Part shown: piece by piece, positions 37,401 through 45,235 of the stretch
How positions within the stretch are numbered: the stretch's first letter is position 1
How the letters are laid out: each line of letters opens with the position of its first letter
Source: Boswellia sacra
Lineage: Eukaryota > Streptophyta > Magnoliopsida > Sapindales > Burseraceae
DNA length: 64,000 nucleotides
Direction: 5' to 3'
Assembly: GCA_013180625.2 (NCBI GenBank)
Contig: SNVD02005071.1
Span: 156,410 to 220,409, forward strand
Made by a program: the position numbers and the translations under genes
Notes under the pieces: generated by a model
The model's database searches: none
What the model saw: the letters and a program-made list of their open reading frames with translations, nothing else
Told to the model about the DNA's origin: nothing

Positions 37401-39426
37401 AAGTCTTCAAAAACATCAGCCTTTGCTTTTTTCATGAAAATATTGACCACTTTAATATTTCCTTTGTCCACAGCTAAATCAAATGCTCTCTTTCCTTTAC
37501 TATTTTTCCTTTTGATAGCGCTTTCCCTTCTCTCTGGATCCCGACATTGATCATCTGATTCATCTCTTACATGTACTTCAATACTTCCTTGGTCCACTGC
37601 TAAATCAAATGCTGTCTTTCCATTACTATTCCCAGTTGTAATAGCGATTTCCCTTCTCTCTGGATCATCTCTTACTTGTTCAAGAAGAACTTCAGCTATT
37701 GCATATTTGTCGCACTCTGCCGCAACATGAAGTGGAGTATTACCTTCAGCATTAACATTATAAAGGAGTGATGGATAGATGTTGAGTATTTTTTTCACAA
37801 ACTCAGTTGATGTTGATACCCTCCGAGAGGAAGTTTTGATGTGGATATGCAAGATTGTGTCCTTCCGCCGTGTCCCTATGATTAAAGCCATGCATCATAT
37901 TCGTTATTAACACTTCAATTTTTGAAAATCATTAAAGATTCCTAAAATTGAACTATTTTATTTAAACTATTTTCAAGAGTGGAGTATTGGAAACAACGTC
38001 CTGTTAGATCTTAGACCCAGTCATTAAAAAAAAAAAAAAATCCTTGTAACCTTGCAAGAAAGTGCTTCTAAAATCTACTACTTCTAATCAAACACAACAT
38101 AAAAGCCTTGCCCCTCGTTATTTTACGCTTATTTAAGAAAAATTTAGATCATGAAATTATTTGATTTACAAATTCATTTAGAAATGGCTTAGCCAGATAT
38201 TTTAACACCACAATCTGATAATTCAATTAATTCTGTAAATACTTTGTTATTTAAATATTTAAGAAGCAATATCGTTAACTTCTTGAATAAATTATAATAT
38301 TGAGGTGGAAAATTGAGATTTTATTATACTAATTAACAAAGCTATTATATTATTTTTGATAGATAAATTTCATTCAACGTAATTTTTATAATGCTTCCTA
38401 TAAATTAAAAATCATAAAAATATGTAATAGAACTAGAAAAAAGTGTTAATTTTTTGAAAAGATGGATATCCGTAATTTATTGTAACTTCTTGTACAAAAT
38501 AACAATTAATGCCGAGTAGTCACTAAATAAATAAATAAATAAATTGAGTGAGATTATCTATTTGAATAAATTATTCTTCAGCGTTTGCTGGTTAGTTAGT
38601 GTCCTTTTCTTTCTAACTTAAATCGTGAATGAGTGATTCGATAAATCAAATTAAAAGCACTACAAAGATGTGGTCACTAAATTACCGTCATTCAAACGAT
38701 CAAATAAGCTTTTCATTAACCTTAACGACAGTATAAAAAGGGTTGACAGTATTCGTATCTGAAGAAAATAATTTTAATTAATTACTTACCTGAATTATCA
38801 TGCTTCTGGAGTTCTTGAAGCAAAACGTCTTTTCCTTCTTTGCTCTTTTCAATTTCATTCAGTATCTCAGGATCTCCTCTCTTTGCTGCAAGATTAAGTA
38901 ATTTGCCAATGTTCTTAGCAAAATCAAAAAAATTGGGGTCTCCTTCTTCGATTAATCTTTTTACCACCTCAACGTTATTGCATTCCATTGCCACATCAAA
39001 TGTTGTCTTTCCACCGCTATTCTTCTTGTCCAGCATGCTCTTTGTAATATCTCTTCCCTCGCTATCGAAATCTTGAGTTTGAACTCTTGCACATTCAAGA
39101 AGAGCGTCCACTATACGATATTTACCCCATCTGGCAGCAAGATGAAGTGGAGTATCACCTTTATCATTAACTTGAAGTAGTAGTGCAGGACATATTTTGA
39201 GTATTCCTTTCACGAAATCAGTTGATGAAGACGGTTTGCTGATGTGAACATGCAAGATTGTATCCTTGGACTCATTTGTAATCTGCGTAAGATAATACTT
39301 TTTTTTCTTGAACGGTTTAATACGACCACTAACCGCAGCGTTGAACAAATTTGAATCCATTGCCATTGGGTTGGTTTTTGTTTCAGTTGGGGAGACGTTG
39401 GAAAAGTTTGCCACATAAGAACCCAT
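20584..39426 (-). CDS. ACD6/ITN1-like ankyrin-repeat protein with C-terminal PGG membrane domain and an amplified ankyrin exon array (spans introns)
   Basis: Predicted exons, read on -: 39426-38790, 37875-37270, 37061-36600, 34342-33887, 24368-23787, 23567-22953, 22824-22717 (doubtful), 22184-21658, 21213-20584. All have GT-AG borders. Joins are phase 1 up to the last, which is phase 0, and the total stays in frame for about 1540 codons, long compared with the usual 500-900 for this family. Each of the first six exons starts with a DTxLHxHI signature and carries GDTPLH ankyrin units. The ninth has the PGG domain with about four membrane helices. Family members act at the plasma membrane or ER in defence and salt signalling; this one's role is unknown. 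It could also be two or more neighbouring genes. A copia element sits in the fourth intron. No internal stop was found in the exons as drawn. Confidence 0.7.
21658..22184 (-). CDS. Ankyrin gene exon 8 (central ankyrin block)
   Basis: Acceptor TTTTTTAG|ATGATC at 22185/22184; donor CGAG|GTAATA at 21658/21657; enters in phase 1 and leaves in phase 0. It contains DKHGWTPLHYAAYHGLKDKV, YRKMTALHMAASQGHKDIIE, EKGWNVLHFAML and NNGNTPLHIRAA. This run of four ankyrin units is the standard block preceding the PGG domain in the family. Confidence 0.8.
22717..22824 (-). CDS. Possible small acidic exon 7 of the ankyrin gene
   Basis: An open phase 1 to phase 1 segment of 108 bases with donor TCAG|GTAACT at 22717/22716 and a weak acceptor CGAG|GGTCC. 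It encodes a Ser/Asp-rich string (DSDSDDSDSDDSGYDIDD). Because it is phase-symmetric, it can be skipped without changing the frame. It may instead be a decayed module, since its NPYGMTEF recalls GPNGMTALH of exon 6. Confidence 0.35.
22953..23567 (-). CDS. Ankyrin gene exon 6 (module of the canonical family type)
   Basis: Acceptor GATTTTAG|ATAAGC at 23568/23567; donor TCCAG|GTACAC at 22953/22952; 615 bases, phase 1 to 1. Contains ADTTLHVHIKSLKK, KGDTPLHIAAKCRHNSVVKF, GNTALHEAARHGNIRVVDIL, AGETPLYLAAAKGYYRIVLA and GPNGMTALHAAVMSS. Its later ankyrin units are intact and follow the usual family text, unlike the altered units of modules 1-5. The linker has two imperfect copies of an RADWQMLRM-like phrase. 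Confidence 0.75.
23787..24368 (-). CDS. Ankyrin gene exon 5 (module 5)
   Basis: Acceptor GATTTCAG|GGAGAC at 24369/24368; donor GCAG|GTTATT at 23787/23786; 582 bases, phase 1 to 1. Contains KDTILHININS, KGDTPLHVAAKWGALEYERV, GKTALDIAVEDDEIGVVYKL and LDFDQNFRKILFFAAKRKN. It has about 40 codons more than modules 3 and 4 in the middle linker. Confidence 0.75.
24385..25744. other. Intron DNA of the ankyrin gene left of the copia insertion
   Basis: AT-rich intron sequence with no coding frame; it holds the TA microsatellite at 25400-25436. A phrase like gtttgacgttttccatct (24488) and the long A/T tract suggest old repeats, but no boundaries can be drawn. Confidence 0.4.
25400..25436. repeat. (TA)n microsatellite
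   Basis: An uninterrupted run of about 18 TA dinucleotides within the intron. Such runs are length-variable and would make a usable marker. Confidence 0.9.
25745..26350 (+). repeat. 5' LTR of the first copia element
   Basis: Begins TGCCAG and ends TTCACA; matches 32945-33537. It contains imperfect tandem copies of a phrase like ttgcactcctgcacaagg at about 25797, 25850, 25888 and 25919. Both copies share ctaggctagtt/attg, ttgtaatctttgtttttc and aaatcttggtgtt near their ends. Confidence 0.8.
26357..26369 (+). promoter_or_regulatory. Degenerate initiator-tRNA-Met primer binding site
   Basis: TAGTATTAGAGCC, six bases after the 5' LTR, differs at two places from the common copia site TGGTATCAGAGCC. 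It would prime minus-strand DNA synthesis in an active element. Confidence 0.7.
28341..31025. mobile_element. Non-autonomous CACTA-type element nested in the copia integrase
   Basis: Left end CACTACAAGAAAATAGGC and right end TTTTTTTGTAGTG give CACTA-type inverted ends, flanked by AAT on both sides (28338-28340 and 31026-31028), a 3-bp target duplication. Removing it rejoins the copia frame AYAQVN to DVALEPIAWKCIFVGY, which confirms the borders. Subterminal phrases such as ccgttaaaagta occur near both ends (about 28539 and 31001). No transposase was found in its 2.7 kb; small open frames inside are not convincing. Confidence 0.85.
30733..30902. mobile_element. Diverged MITE copy inside the CACTA-type element
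   Basis: The order of phrases (gtgtccttttatgaatccag, ttttaattgaattcaag, tatggttgattttgaatt, agattgaatataaattgta) follows the MITE at 16285-16456, with many A-to-G differences. This is the fourth level of nesting: MITE in CACTA in copia in intron. Confidence 0.5.
32945..33537 (+). repeat. 3' LTR of the first copia element
   Basis: Pairs with 25745-26350. It is preceded by caaggtgaagat, the usual purine-rich tract context of copia elements, and ends in TTTTACA followed by AGTAG. The expected leading TG has become TT. Confidence 0.75.
33887..34342 (-). CDS. Ankyrin gene exon 4 (module 4)
   Basis: Acceptor GATTTTAG|CGACGC at 34343/34342; donor ACAG|GTAAGT at 33887/33886; 456 bases, phase 1 to 1. 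Contains KDTILHVHIKS, EGDTPLHIAAKCDKHA, GKTAFDVAVDYGNIEVSKIL and FDFAKHIGKILVLAAESGD. The copia element lies in the intron that follows. Confidence 0.75.
34343..36599. other. Intron between ankyrin exons 3 and 4; no gene seen
   Basis: AT-rich intron. The first 120 bases upstream of the exon 4 acceptor (34345-34470 region) match the corresponding bases upstream of exons 3 (37065-37185) and 2 (37880-38000): tgtttgaaaatcatta, cctaaaattgaa, tttatttaaac. Introns were therefore copied together with exons. Nothing else was recognised. Confidence 0.55.
36600..37061 (-). CDS. Ankyrin gene exon 3 (module 3)
   Basis: Acceptor GATTTTAG|AGATGC at 37062/37061; donor GCAG|GTAATT at 36600/36599; 462 bases, phase 1 to 1. 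Contains QDTILHSHIK, AKGDTPIHVAAECNKSKIAE, GKTAFKLAVQNKNTEVLKVL and FDFTDVIGETLDLAAANGD, the same order as the other modules. Confidence 0.75.
37270..37875 (-). CDS. Ankyrin gene exon 2 (module 2, with internal duplication)
   Basis: Acceptor TCATAG|GGACA at 37876/37875; donor CCAG|GTAATT at 37270/37269; 606 bases, phase 1 to phase 1. It carries KDTILHIHI, EGNTPLHVAAECD and FEDFAESISKILELAAEKGD. The segment NSNGKTAFDLAVDQGSIEV recurs within the exon as NSKGKRAFDLAVDKGNIKV, so about 40 codons are duplicated inside this module. Confidence 0.75.
38790..39426 (-). CDS. Ankyrin gene exon 1 (start plus module 1)
   Basis: Starts at ATG 39426 with MGSYVANFSNV. A second ATG at 39360 (MDSNLFNAAVSGRI) matches the usual family start and may be the true one. 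It then has ESKDTILHVHI, VNDKGDTPLHLAARWG, a GKTTFDVAMECNN unit and FDFAKNIGKLLNLAAKRGD. The donor is TCAG|GTAAGT at 38790/38789. An in-frame TAG at about 39486 closes the frame upstream. Confidence 0.75.
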
Positions 39427-39545
39427 TGCCTTGCCTTTTGTTTCAGCAGGGGCGATGTTAGAAGACTCTGTGCACTAGATATATACACAGAAGAAGGCAG
39501 TAAAAGAGAGCCTTGGATCTTGATTGCCTCTTAAAAAACTAGGAG
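38791..39545 (-). repeat. Tandem duplication of the start region in exon 1 of the ankyrin gene (39350-39470)
   Basis: On the minus strand, the bases encoding SNIAPAETKGKAMGS (about 39465-39421, 5' leader plus first ATG) are repeated as SNVSPTETKTNPMAMDS (about 39399-39349). The upstream ATG at 39426 looks like a duplicate of the ancestral start at 39366/39360. Confidence 0.55.
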
Positions 39546-42404
39546 AAATCAAGTGAAGTCAAATACAGGAGGCTGACTTCTGTTGTAAAAGTAAATTCGT
39601 GGTGGCCTCACACTTCCTCTCACCCATTAAACACATCCAACAACCGTTTGTGTACTTTTTTTTCTTTTTGGTTCATTGAGAAAAATGGCCTATTACACAT
39701 AAGCCAGTAAGCCTTAGCCTTAATCCAGTAACGTCTTTGCTACTAACCAGTAACATTGAACTTTAAATTATAACACTTTATGTGATATTCCTTATTGAAA
39801 GTCCAGCTGTCTTACACTTTTTAATGAGTAGTACTATAGTTCCAAAACTTCTATCTAAAAACAAAACAAGGAATATGAAAATTAGAAAAATATATTTATT
39901 ACTATATTTTTATCTAACTTTAAAATTGTTGTAACCTGAAAGTTCAACTATTATAATACTTGTTGATTTAATAATTGCATTTCGATTTAAAGTAAAAAGG
40001 CAAAATAAAAGTAAAAAAATCATTCGCATACAAGAAATTACTAAAATCAATAACAACAAACAGTGGATATGCGTTCAAGGTTCTATGTCATTAGCCTACA
40101 ATTACCAAATAAGTTGAAAAGAAACCATAATACAAGTGAAGTATTTTTTCCTGGATCAAGATATTGAGGATTTTAAGAATGATTTTTTAATCTAGCAAGC
40201 CGTGGCGCCTACACTAGAAATGTTGAAGACTATGAAAATGTGAATTGTTGCAAGGAGAAGTAATTAGTAGTACCGAAGTTTGATGAATGTATTCAAAGAA
40301 AAAAGGAAAAAAACTGTAATTGATTTTGCAATGTGTTCATATTTACGGGTCAAAGAGATGTTTTAAAATTTATTTAGAATAAATAGGATCGATCAACTAC
40401 TCCACGAATAAAAAGAGTGATGTTATTAAAAACAATTTAAAAAAAAAAAACTGGACAGAATAAAGCTTAGTAATACGAAAAAAGAAGATTATTTGAAAAC
40501 CCCACTAAATCAACGAATTAAATAATGGCAGTTGAAAATCTTAAAAAAAAAGTCCACATCTCAATGATACAAGTCATATTTAATTTCTTAATATTGAAAT
40601 TATATTGAAAATCCTAACAACATTTGGATCCTAAAGTAACTAAAACCCCTAATTAAACAATTAAATAATTAAAAATTGTATTGAAAGGTTAGCAATATCA
40701 AATTGTGCTACATATGTGACGACTGCCATTGCCAAAGACGACGACTTGCAAGAGATTTTTTTTAATTTTTAATTATAATTACCTTATAACAAATAACTAA
40801 TTAAATTATTTATATAAATATGTATTATTTATTTTATATGATATTTTATTAATTATTTATAAAGAGAGCTTGCATAATAAAATTTTGTAAAAATACTCCA
40901 ACATTTATGATTCAGCTTGAAGTTAAGAGATTTGACATAGCAAGGCGTATACTATTTAAATTAAGTACTAAATTTGAAACGAAACAGAAATTAAGACTTA
41001 AATCTTGGTACTTTTTAATGTTAAGTGACTAGTGGAAAACAAACTACCCTTCTCCACCAATTTCCCAGACCCACACTAGTAGAGCAGTCAGTCTCCACAA
41101 CTAGTAATTATTTACATATTACTATTCCGAATAGATGTAACTCAATAGAAAAATGATAAATGATCTTACATTTGTTTTCTGCAAGGCAGAAACTTCCCAG
41201 AACGGTGGGTAGCTCGCAGTTATGGGATGTTCCACACAATTTCTGCAGATAAAAATCCCAAAACAACGAATATTTTATAGGTAACACAAAAAGAATACGA
41301 ATAGAAAAAACAAAAGAAAGCAAAAACCGACATTGGAGCAATAATATTAAAAAAGAAAGAATTCCTCCAGCATACAAACCTTAATCCAATATTATCATCT
41401 TGAATTGTTTAAACTCAACTAAAACGTATATCTAGAAATTAGGAAAATTAATTAAATCTAAGAAGATGTATTGAAAAATAGTAGGTTAATTTTAAAAAAA
41501 AAAGGCCAAACCTTCTGCAGGTTTCCTGGCCAAATGACTCGTTGTTAGACAATCAAAATTTTTTAAAGTTTTGAATATTTTTCAACACTCTCGCGCGTGT
41601 CCAGCGACCAACAAATTAAATTTAATTTATCTCACATCCGCTATATTAAAGAAGTGTATTGGACTTGCATGTACAGATTAAAAAAAATTGTGACATATAT
41701 TATCACAATAGCATTTTAGCTCTTTAGATTAATTAAATTATTCGATAGAACCCACCACTCTATCGTAGTGGCACCTAAAATTTATCGGAACCAAAAAAGA
41801 TCAGGAAACGCACACAACACAAGCGAAGGGATATTAATGAACACCTAACATCAATAAACAAACTTATAACTAGAATTATTTCAGCACGTACCAGAACTGC
41901 GGTTTCAACAAAAATAGTTAGTTTAATGGGTTGTATATATAATCCAAACACCTTTTTCCCCCTCAAGAATTTTATTTATTTATTACTTTTTTTTTTCAAA
42001 TAAGTTGATTAAAAACTTACATCCTCCACTCCGGCCAACTCCAATCCACTAAACTCAAGATAAAACCCCATTTTAATTAACTTTCAGCACAAATCCATCA
42101 GGAAAAATTTGACACCCACAAAGTTTCATAACCAAACACCCTCCCTACTATTCGATATGTCACAGCTAGCCCCCACTTTGCCACTTCCATCTAAAAAATG
42201 TCAAAAAGATTGGAATCTTTTGTGTAAGGATGAGTTTTCCTTCCTTTGTCTTATTGAAATATAATAACATGAGATGTATATGTCTTTAACCTGGGAGCTA
42301 GGTGTTACTTCCCGAACTGCAGAGAGGCGCTAATTTTTGACTCAAACTTTGGGGATGTGGGAAGCGACCAATTCTTTTACCCCAAGGTTTGGCCTAATTA
42401 ACTG
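39546..42404. other. Intergenic DNA upstream of the ankyrin gene; no gene recognised
   Basis: The first few hundred bases should hold the minus-strand promoter. A TATATAT run is at 39477-39484 and a W-box core (TTGACT on -) is at 39557-39562; both are common by chance. The rest is AT-rich with no convincing coding frame. The 42165-42400 end is GC-richer and may belong to the TIR-flanked unit that follows. Confidence 0.35.
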
Positions 42405-43450
42405 CAACCCCGCTGTTTTGATAGTAACACTCAGGCCCCACTTTAATGATTATATTACAAAAAACTGTATAAAACATTTCATACAGACAATTTTACCCTT
42501 ACGTGTCTTATTTAAAACAATATAACAACTTTTATCTAAAAGTTGGAAAAATTAAAAAAAAAAAAAAGTTTCAAAACCTCCACCCGAAACCAGCGTCTCC
42601 GCCACCGCCAACAACCAACCCAACCCCAATCCGCAACCCCAACCAACCATCATCACCTACCTTTACAGTTAGAAAAAACATAGATGTTAAAGATCCAAAA
42701 TCAAAACTCGTAAAACCCTCGAGAAAACTCCGACCTTGAGAACAAAGGAAAAGCTGAAGCTCCGAGGGGACCTCCAGAGACCTCCAGAGAACCATTACCC
42801 ATATCACATCCTCGATGGAACCGTTTGTCGTGGGGGGCGGTCGTTTTTATCGACCTTCGATGGCTCCATGGTCTACCTCTCTCAGAAACTGGACCCTTGG
42901 AACTCCATCTTCGCCAGCACCGCCACTAGCGGCTTCCTCTCCATGCAGCAGCAACTTGGCGCCTCAGCAGGGTCCGCTCTTTTTGGTGGCGTCCTCCTAG
43001 CTCTAATCGAAGGAGCTGGGGTCATGTTGAATAAAGTCTTCAATGGGCCACAATACATGCCGATTATGATTGAGGAGCCGCTCCCGGGTATGGCTGTTGG
43101 GGCAGGATTTCCGTTGGGCATACAGGAACAGCTCGAACAGGGGGTAGAAAGAGGGAGCTAGGTGAAGAAACAAGGAATAGAGAAGAGATTGAGAGAGACA
43201 TAGAGGAGAAAGAGGGAATAGAGAAGAGATTGAGAGGCGCTGAGAGGAGCGAAGAAGAAGAAGAAGAAGATGGAGGAGTTTTTTTTCAAACGAAATCATT
43301 AATTTTATTTCATTAAAAAATTAATATTTTTTCAAGCATTAAAATATTTAAAATGCCCTTACTTTACTCTGTTAATTTTTTTTTTTTTTTTTTTTTTACG
43401 ACGAGATCGTTAAAGTGGGGACTGAGGGATGCTATCAAGACATCGGATCG
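42405..43450. mobile_element. TIR-flanked unit carrying a TIM17 fragment (Pack-type candidate)
   Basis: The left flank ttgatagtaacactcaggcc, cccactttaatga and the inverted right flank (on -, ttgatagcatccctcagtcc, ccactttaacga) are similar over about 35 bases. Further inward similarity (ttacccttacgtg against taagggcatttt) follows. The captured gene piece at 42777-43161 lies between them. Gene fragments between Mutator-type inverted repeats are known as Pack-MULEs. I found no certain target duplication, so the class is inference. Confidence 0.5.
42777..43161 (+). pseudogene. TIM17: TIM17 mitochondrial import channel subunit, truncated copy without introns
   Basis: In plants TIM17 is an inner-membrane subunit of the TIM23 presequence translocase. 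Here ETSREP (42777-42794) and, one frame over, ILDG match the N-terminus. About 45-50 residues covering the first membrane region are then missing. The text resumes with STFDGSMVYLSQKLDPWNSI, ATSGFLSMQQQLGASA and ALFGGVLLALIEGAGVMLNK and ends with a Pro/Gly/Met-rich tail at TAG 43161. A one-base frame change near 42800 and the internal deletion make it non-functional as TIM17. The longest frame (42736-43161) would give a novel 141-residue protein with two or three hydrophobic segments. It reads straight through without introns. Confidence 0.8.
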
Positions 43451-43655
43451 GGGAAGAGTGTCTACTTAGATCAAACCTCGGGGTTGGCGCTGGTCTCCTT
43501 AGCAAAATCCAAACTAAAAAAAACCAACCATCATCAGCACCGCCAACTATCAAACCTATAAAATACTTAGAGTTGATTATATTTGAAAAAAGAAAAAAAA
43601 ATCGTAAAACATATGAAGCAAAACACACCAAGATTACATTTCGTTGCTTCCGTCT

Positions 43656-43877
43656 AATAATTAATAATAATTATAAAAAAAACTGAGTTTTCATTGCACA
43701 CAAGCATATGTCCTTGTATAGGCATCCGCGCATGTAGATTTACCTTGCCAGAGAGGAGATACGATCAATAATTAATAATAATTAAAAAAGAAAAACTGAG
43801 TTTTCATTGCATACAAGCATATGTCCTTGTACAGGCATCCGCACATGTAGATTTACCTTGCTAGAGAGGAGATACGA
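43656..43877. repeat. Direct tandem duplication, period 111 bp
   Basis: Two adjacent copies beginning aataattaataataatta and containing aaactgagttttcattgcat/c, acaagcatatgtccttgta, catgtagatttaccttgc and gagaggagatacgatc. They differ at only a few bases, so the duplication is recent. No known family. Confidence 0.8.
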
Positions 43878-44489
43878 TCTTCAGAGTCCTAGCTCTAACC
43901 ATGGTCGTAGTAGAAAAAACAGATCAGGAGAGTTGTCTAAAGGTAGATGGATTCTGAGATACTGCTCTAGAGTTTCTGCTAAGGAAATTTTGAAGGAAAA
44001 CGAAAGATAATAAGATGTTGAAACACGTGGTTCATAAATGAAAGGAAAAAGAATAAATCAGAAAAAAGAAGAGCCACTTATTGATAACTTCTATTATGAG
44101 ATGAACAAATATACCAGTATAATACTAAAAGCAAAGTTGGATTTACTGATTTACAGCCGACAAGGTGAATTTTAGACTCCGGAATTGCAGAGGGGGGGAA
44201 GTCTTTAGCTATAGCTAGCAATGTAAGTGTTGGGAATTGGTGGGACAAATATATCAAATTGTTTTTTTTTTTTTAGGTGATTGCAAAAATGGATTAAAAC
44301 TAGAGAGACATTTTGAAATGTTTCTAATAATCATAATTCAATATATATATATATTTTTTTCCATCTTTACACTACTTATTGTTAGTTTTGAATATTTTGA
44401 AAATTTGTATACAAATTTTTGTATGTTGACTTGTTGAACTCTAGAAACCAACACAAAAGATATCTAGAGATTTTGTGATATATATATTA

Positions 44490-45235
44490 GTGGCGGACCT
44501 AGAAATTTATGAGAGAAGAGACACTTTAGATATTTTAACATTTATAATTTATTTGATAAAACTTAAGGTAAGAAAATTTATTAAAAAAATGTATATCTAG
44601 ATAAAAGGACATTAGAATTATAAACGGTTCAAAATTATAATTTATAAAGATTGTTAATTTTCTTTGAACTTGATGCCAATAAAAAGGTAGATTTTCTTTC
44701 AAAATTTCTCTTTGTAATTTTTCGAAGAAGATTATTTTATAATATATTATGTTTTATTCAAAAAGATTAGAAATAAATGAAATAAAATAAAAATCACTCA
44801 CACATAATTTTTAACAATATTTAATTTTATTAAACATTATGAAAAAGATTTAGTTATTATCCTTCATCAAGATTTTCAAATTTACACTCTTCTAGTAACA
44901 ATTAATTAAGTTTTTAGGGCTAAAAGAAAACATAAAGACAAACATATAATTTATATCAAAAGAAATAAATAAGAATTAAAAAATCTAAAATTCTTAAATA
45001 AATAAAATAGTATAAATTAATTAAATTATTATATAAACTTATATTTTTGTTTGGATGAAAGTCTTTTATATGTGAAGAGTTGAGAAAATAAAAAGATAAT
45101 GTAAAACTTGAAATTAATTAAGTTTTTTAGGAAAATAGCATATAAGTGATTATATAAAATAAAGAAATTAGGATGAAATTTTTAAATTTTAGAAGGGCCT
45201 GGACCGCCCTAGGTCCCTGCATAGGTCCATCATAG
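44490..45235. mobile_element. Candidate DNA transposon remnant with GTGGCGGACC-type ends
   Basis: The left end agtggcggacctagaaattt and the right end ggaccgccctaggtcc...catagtg resemble the widespread plant repeat whose ends read GTGGCGGAGC...GCTCCGCCAC. The roughly 700-base interior is AT-rich and non-coding. The borders are approximate and the target duplication is unclear. Confidence 0.4.

Noticed and set aside
39557..39562. W-box core upstream of the ankyrin gene
   Set aside because: Interesting for a defence-type gene, but a six-base match in AT-rich DNA is too common to call a regulatory site.
42571..43299. Open frames on the minus strand opposite the TIM17 copy (42571-42807, 42882-43121, 43003-43299)
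   Set aside because: They are antisense shadows of the TIM17 fragment and of poly-purine/poly-pyrimidine DNA; no domain is recognisable.
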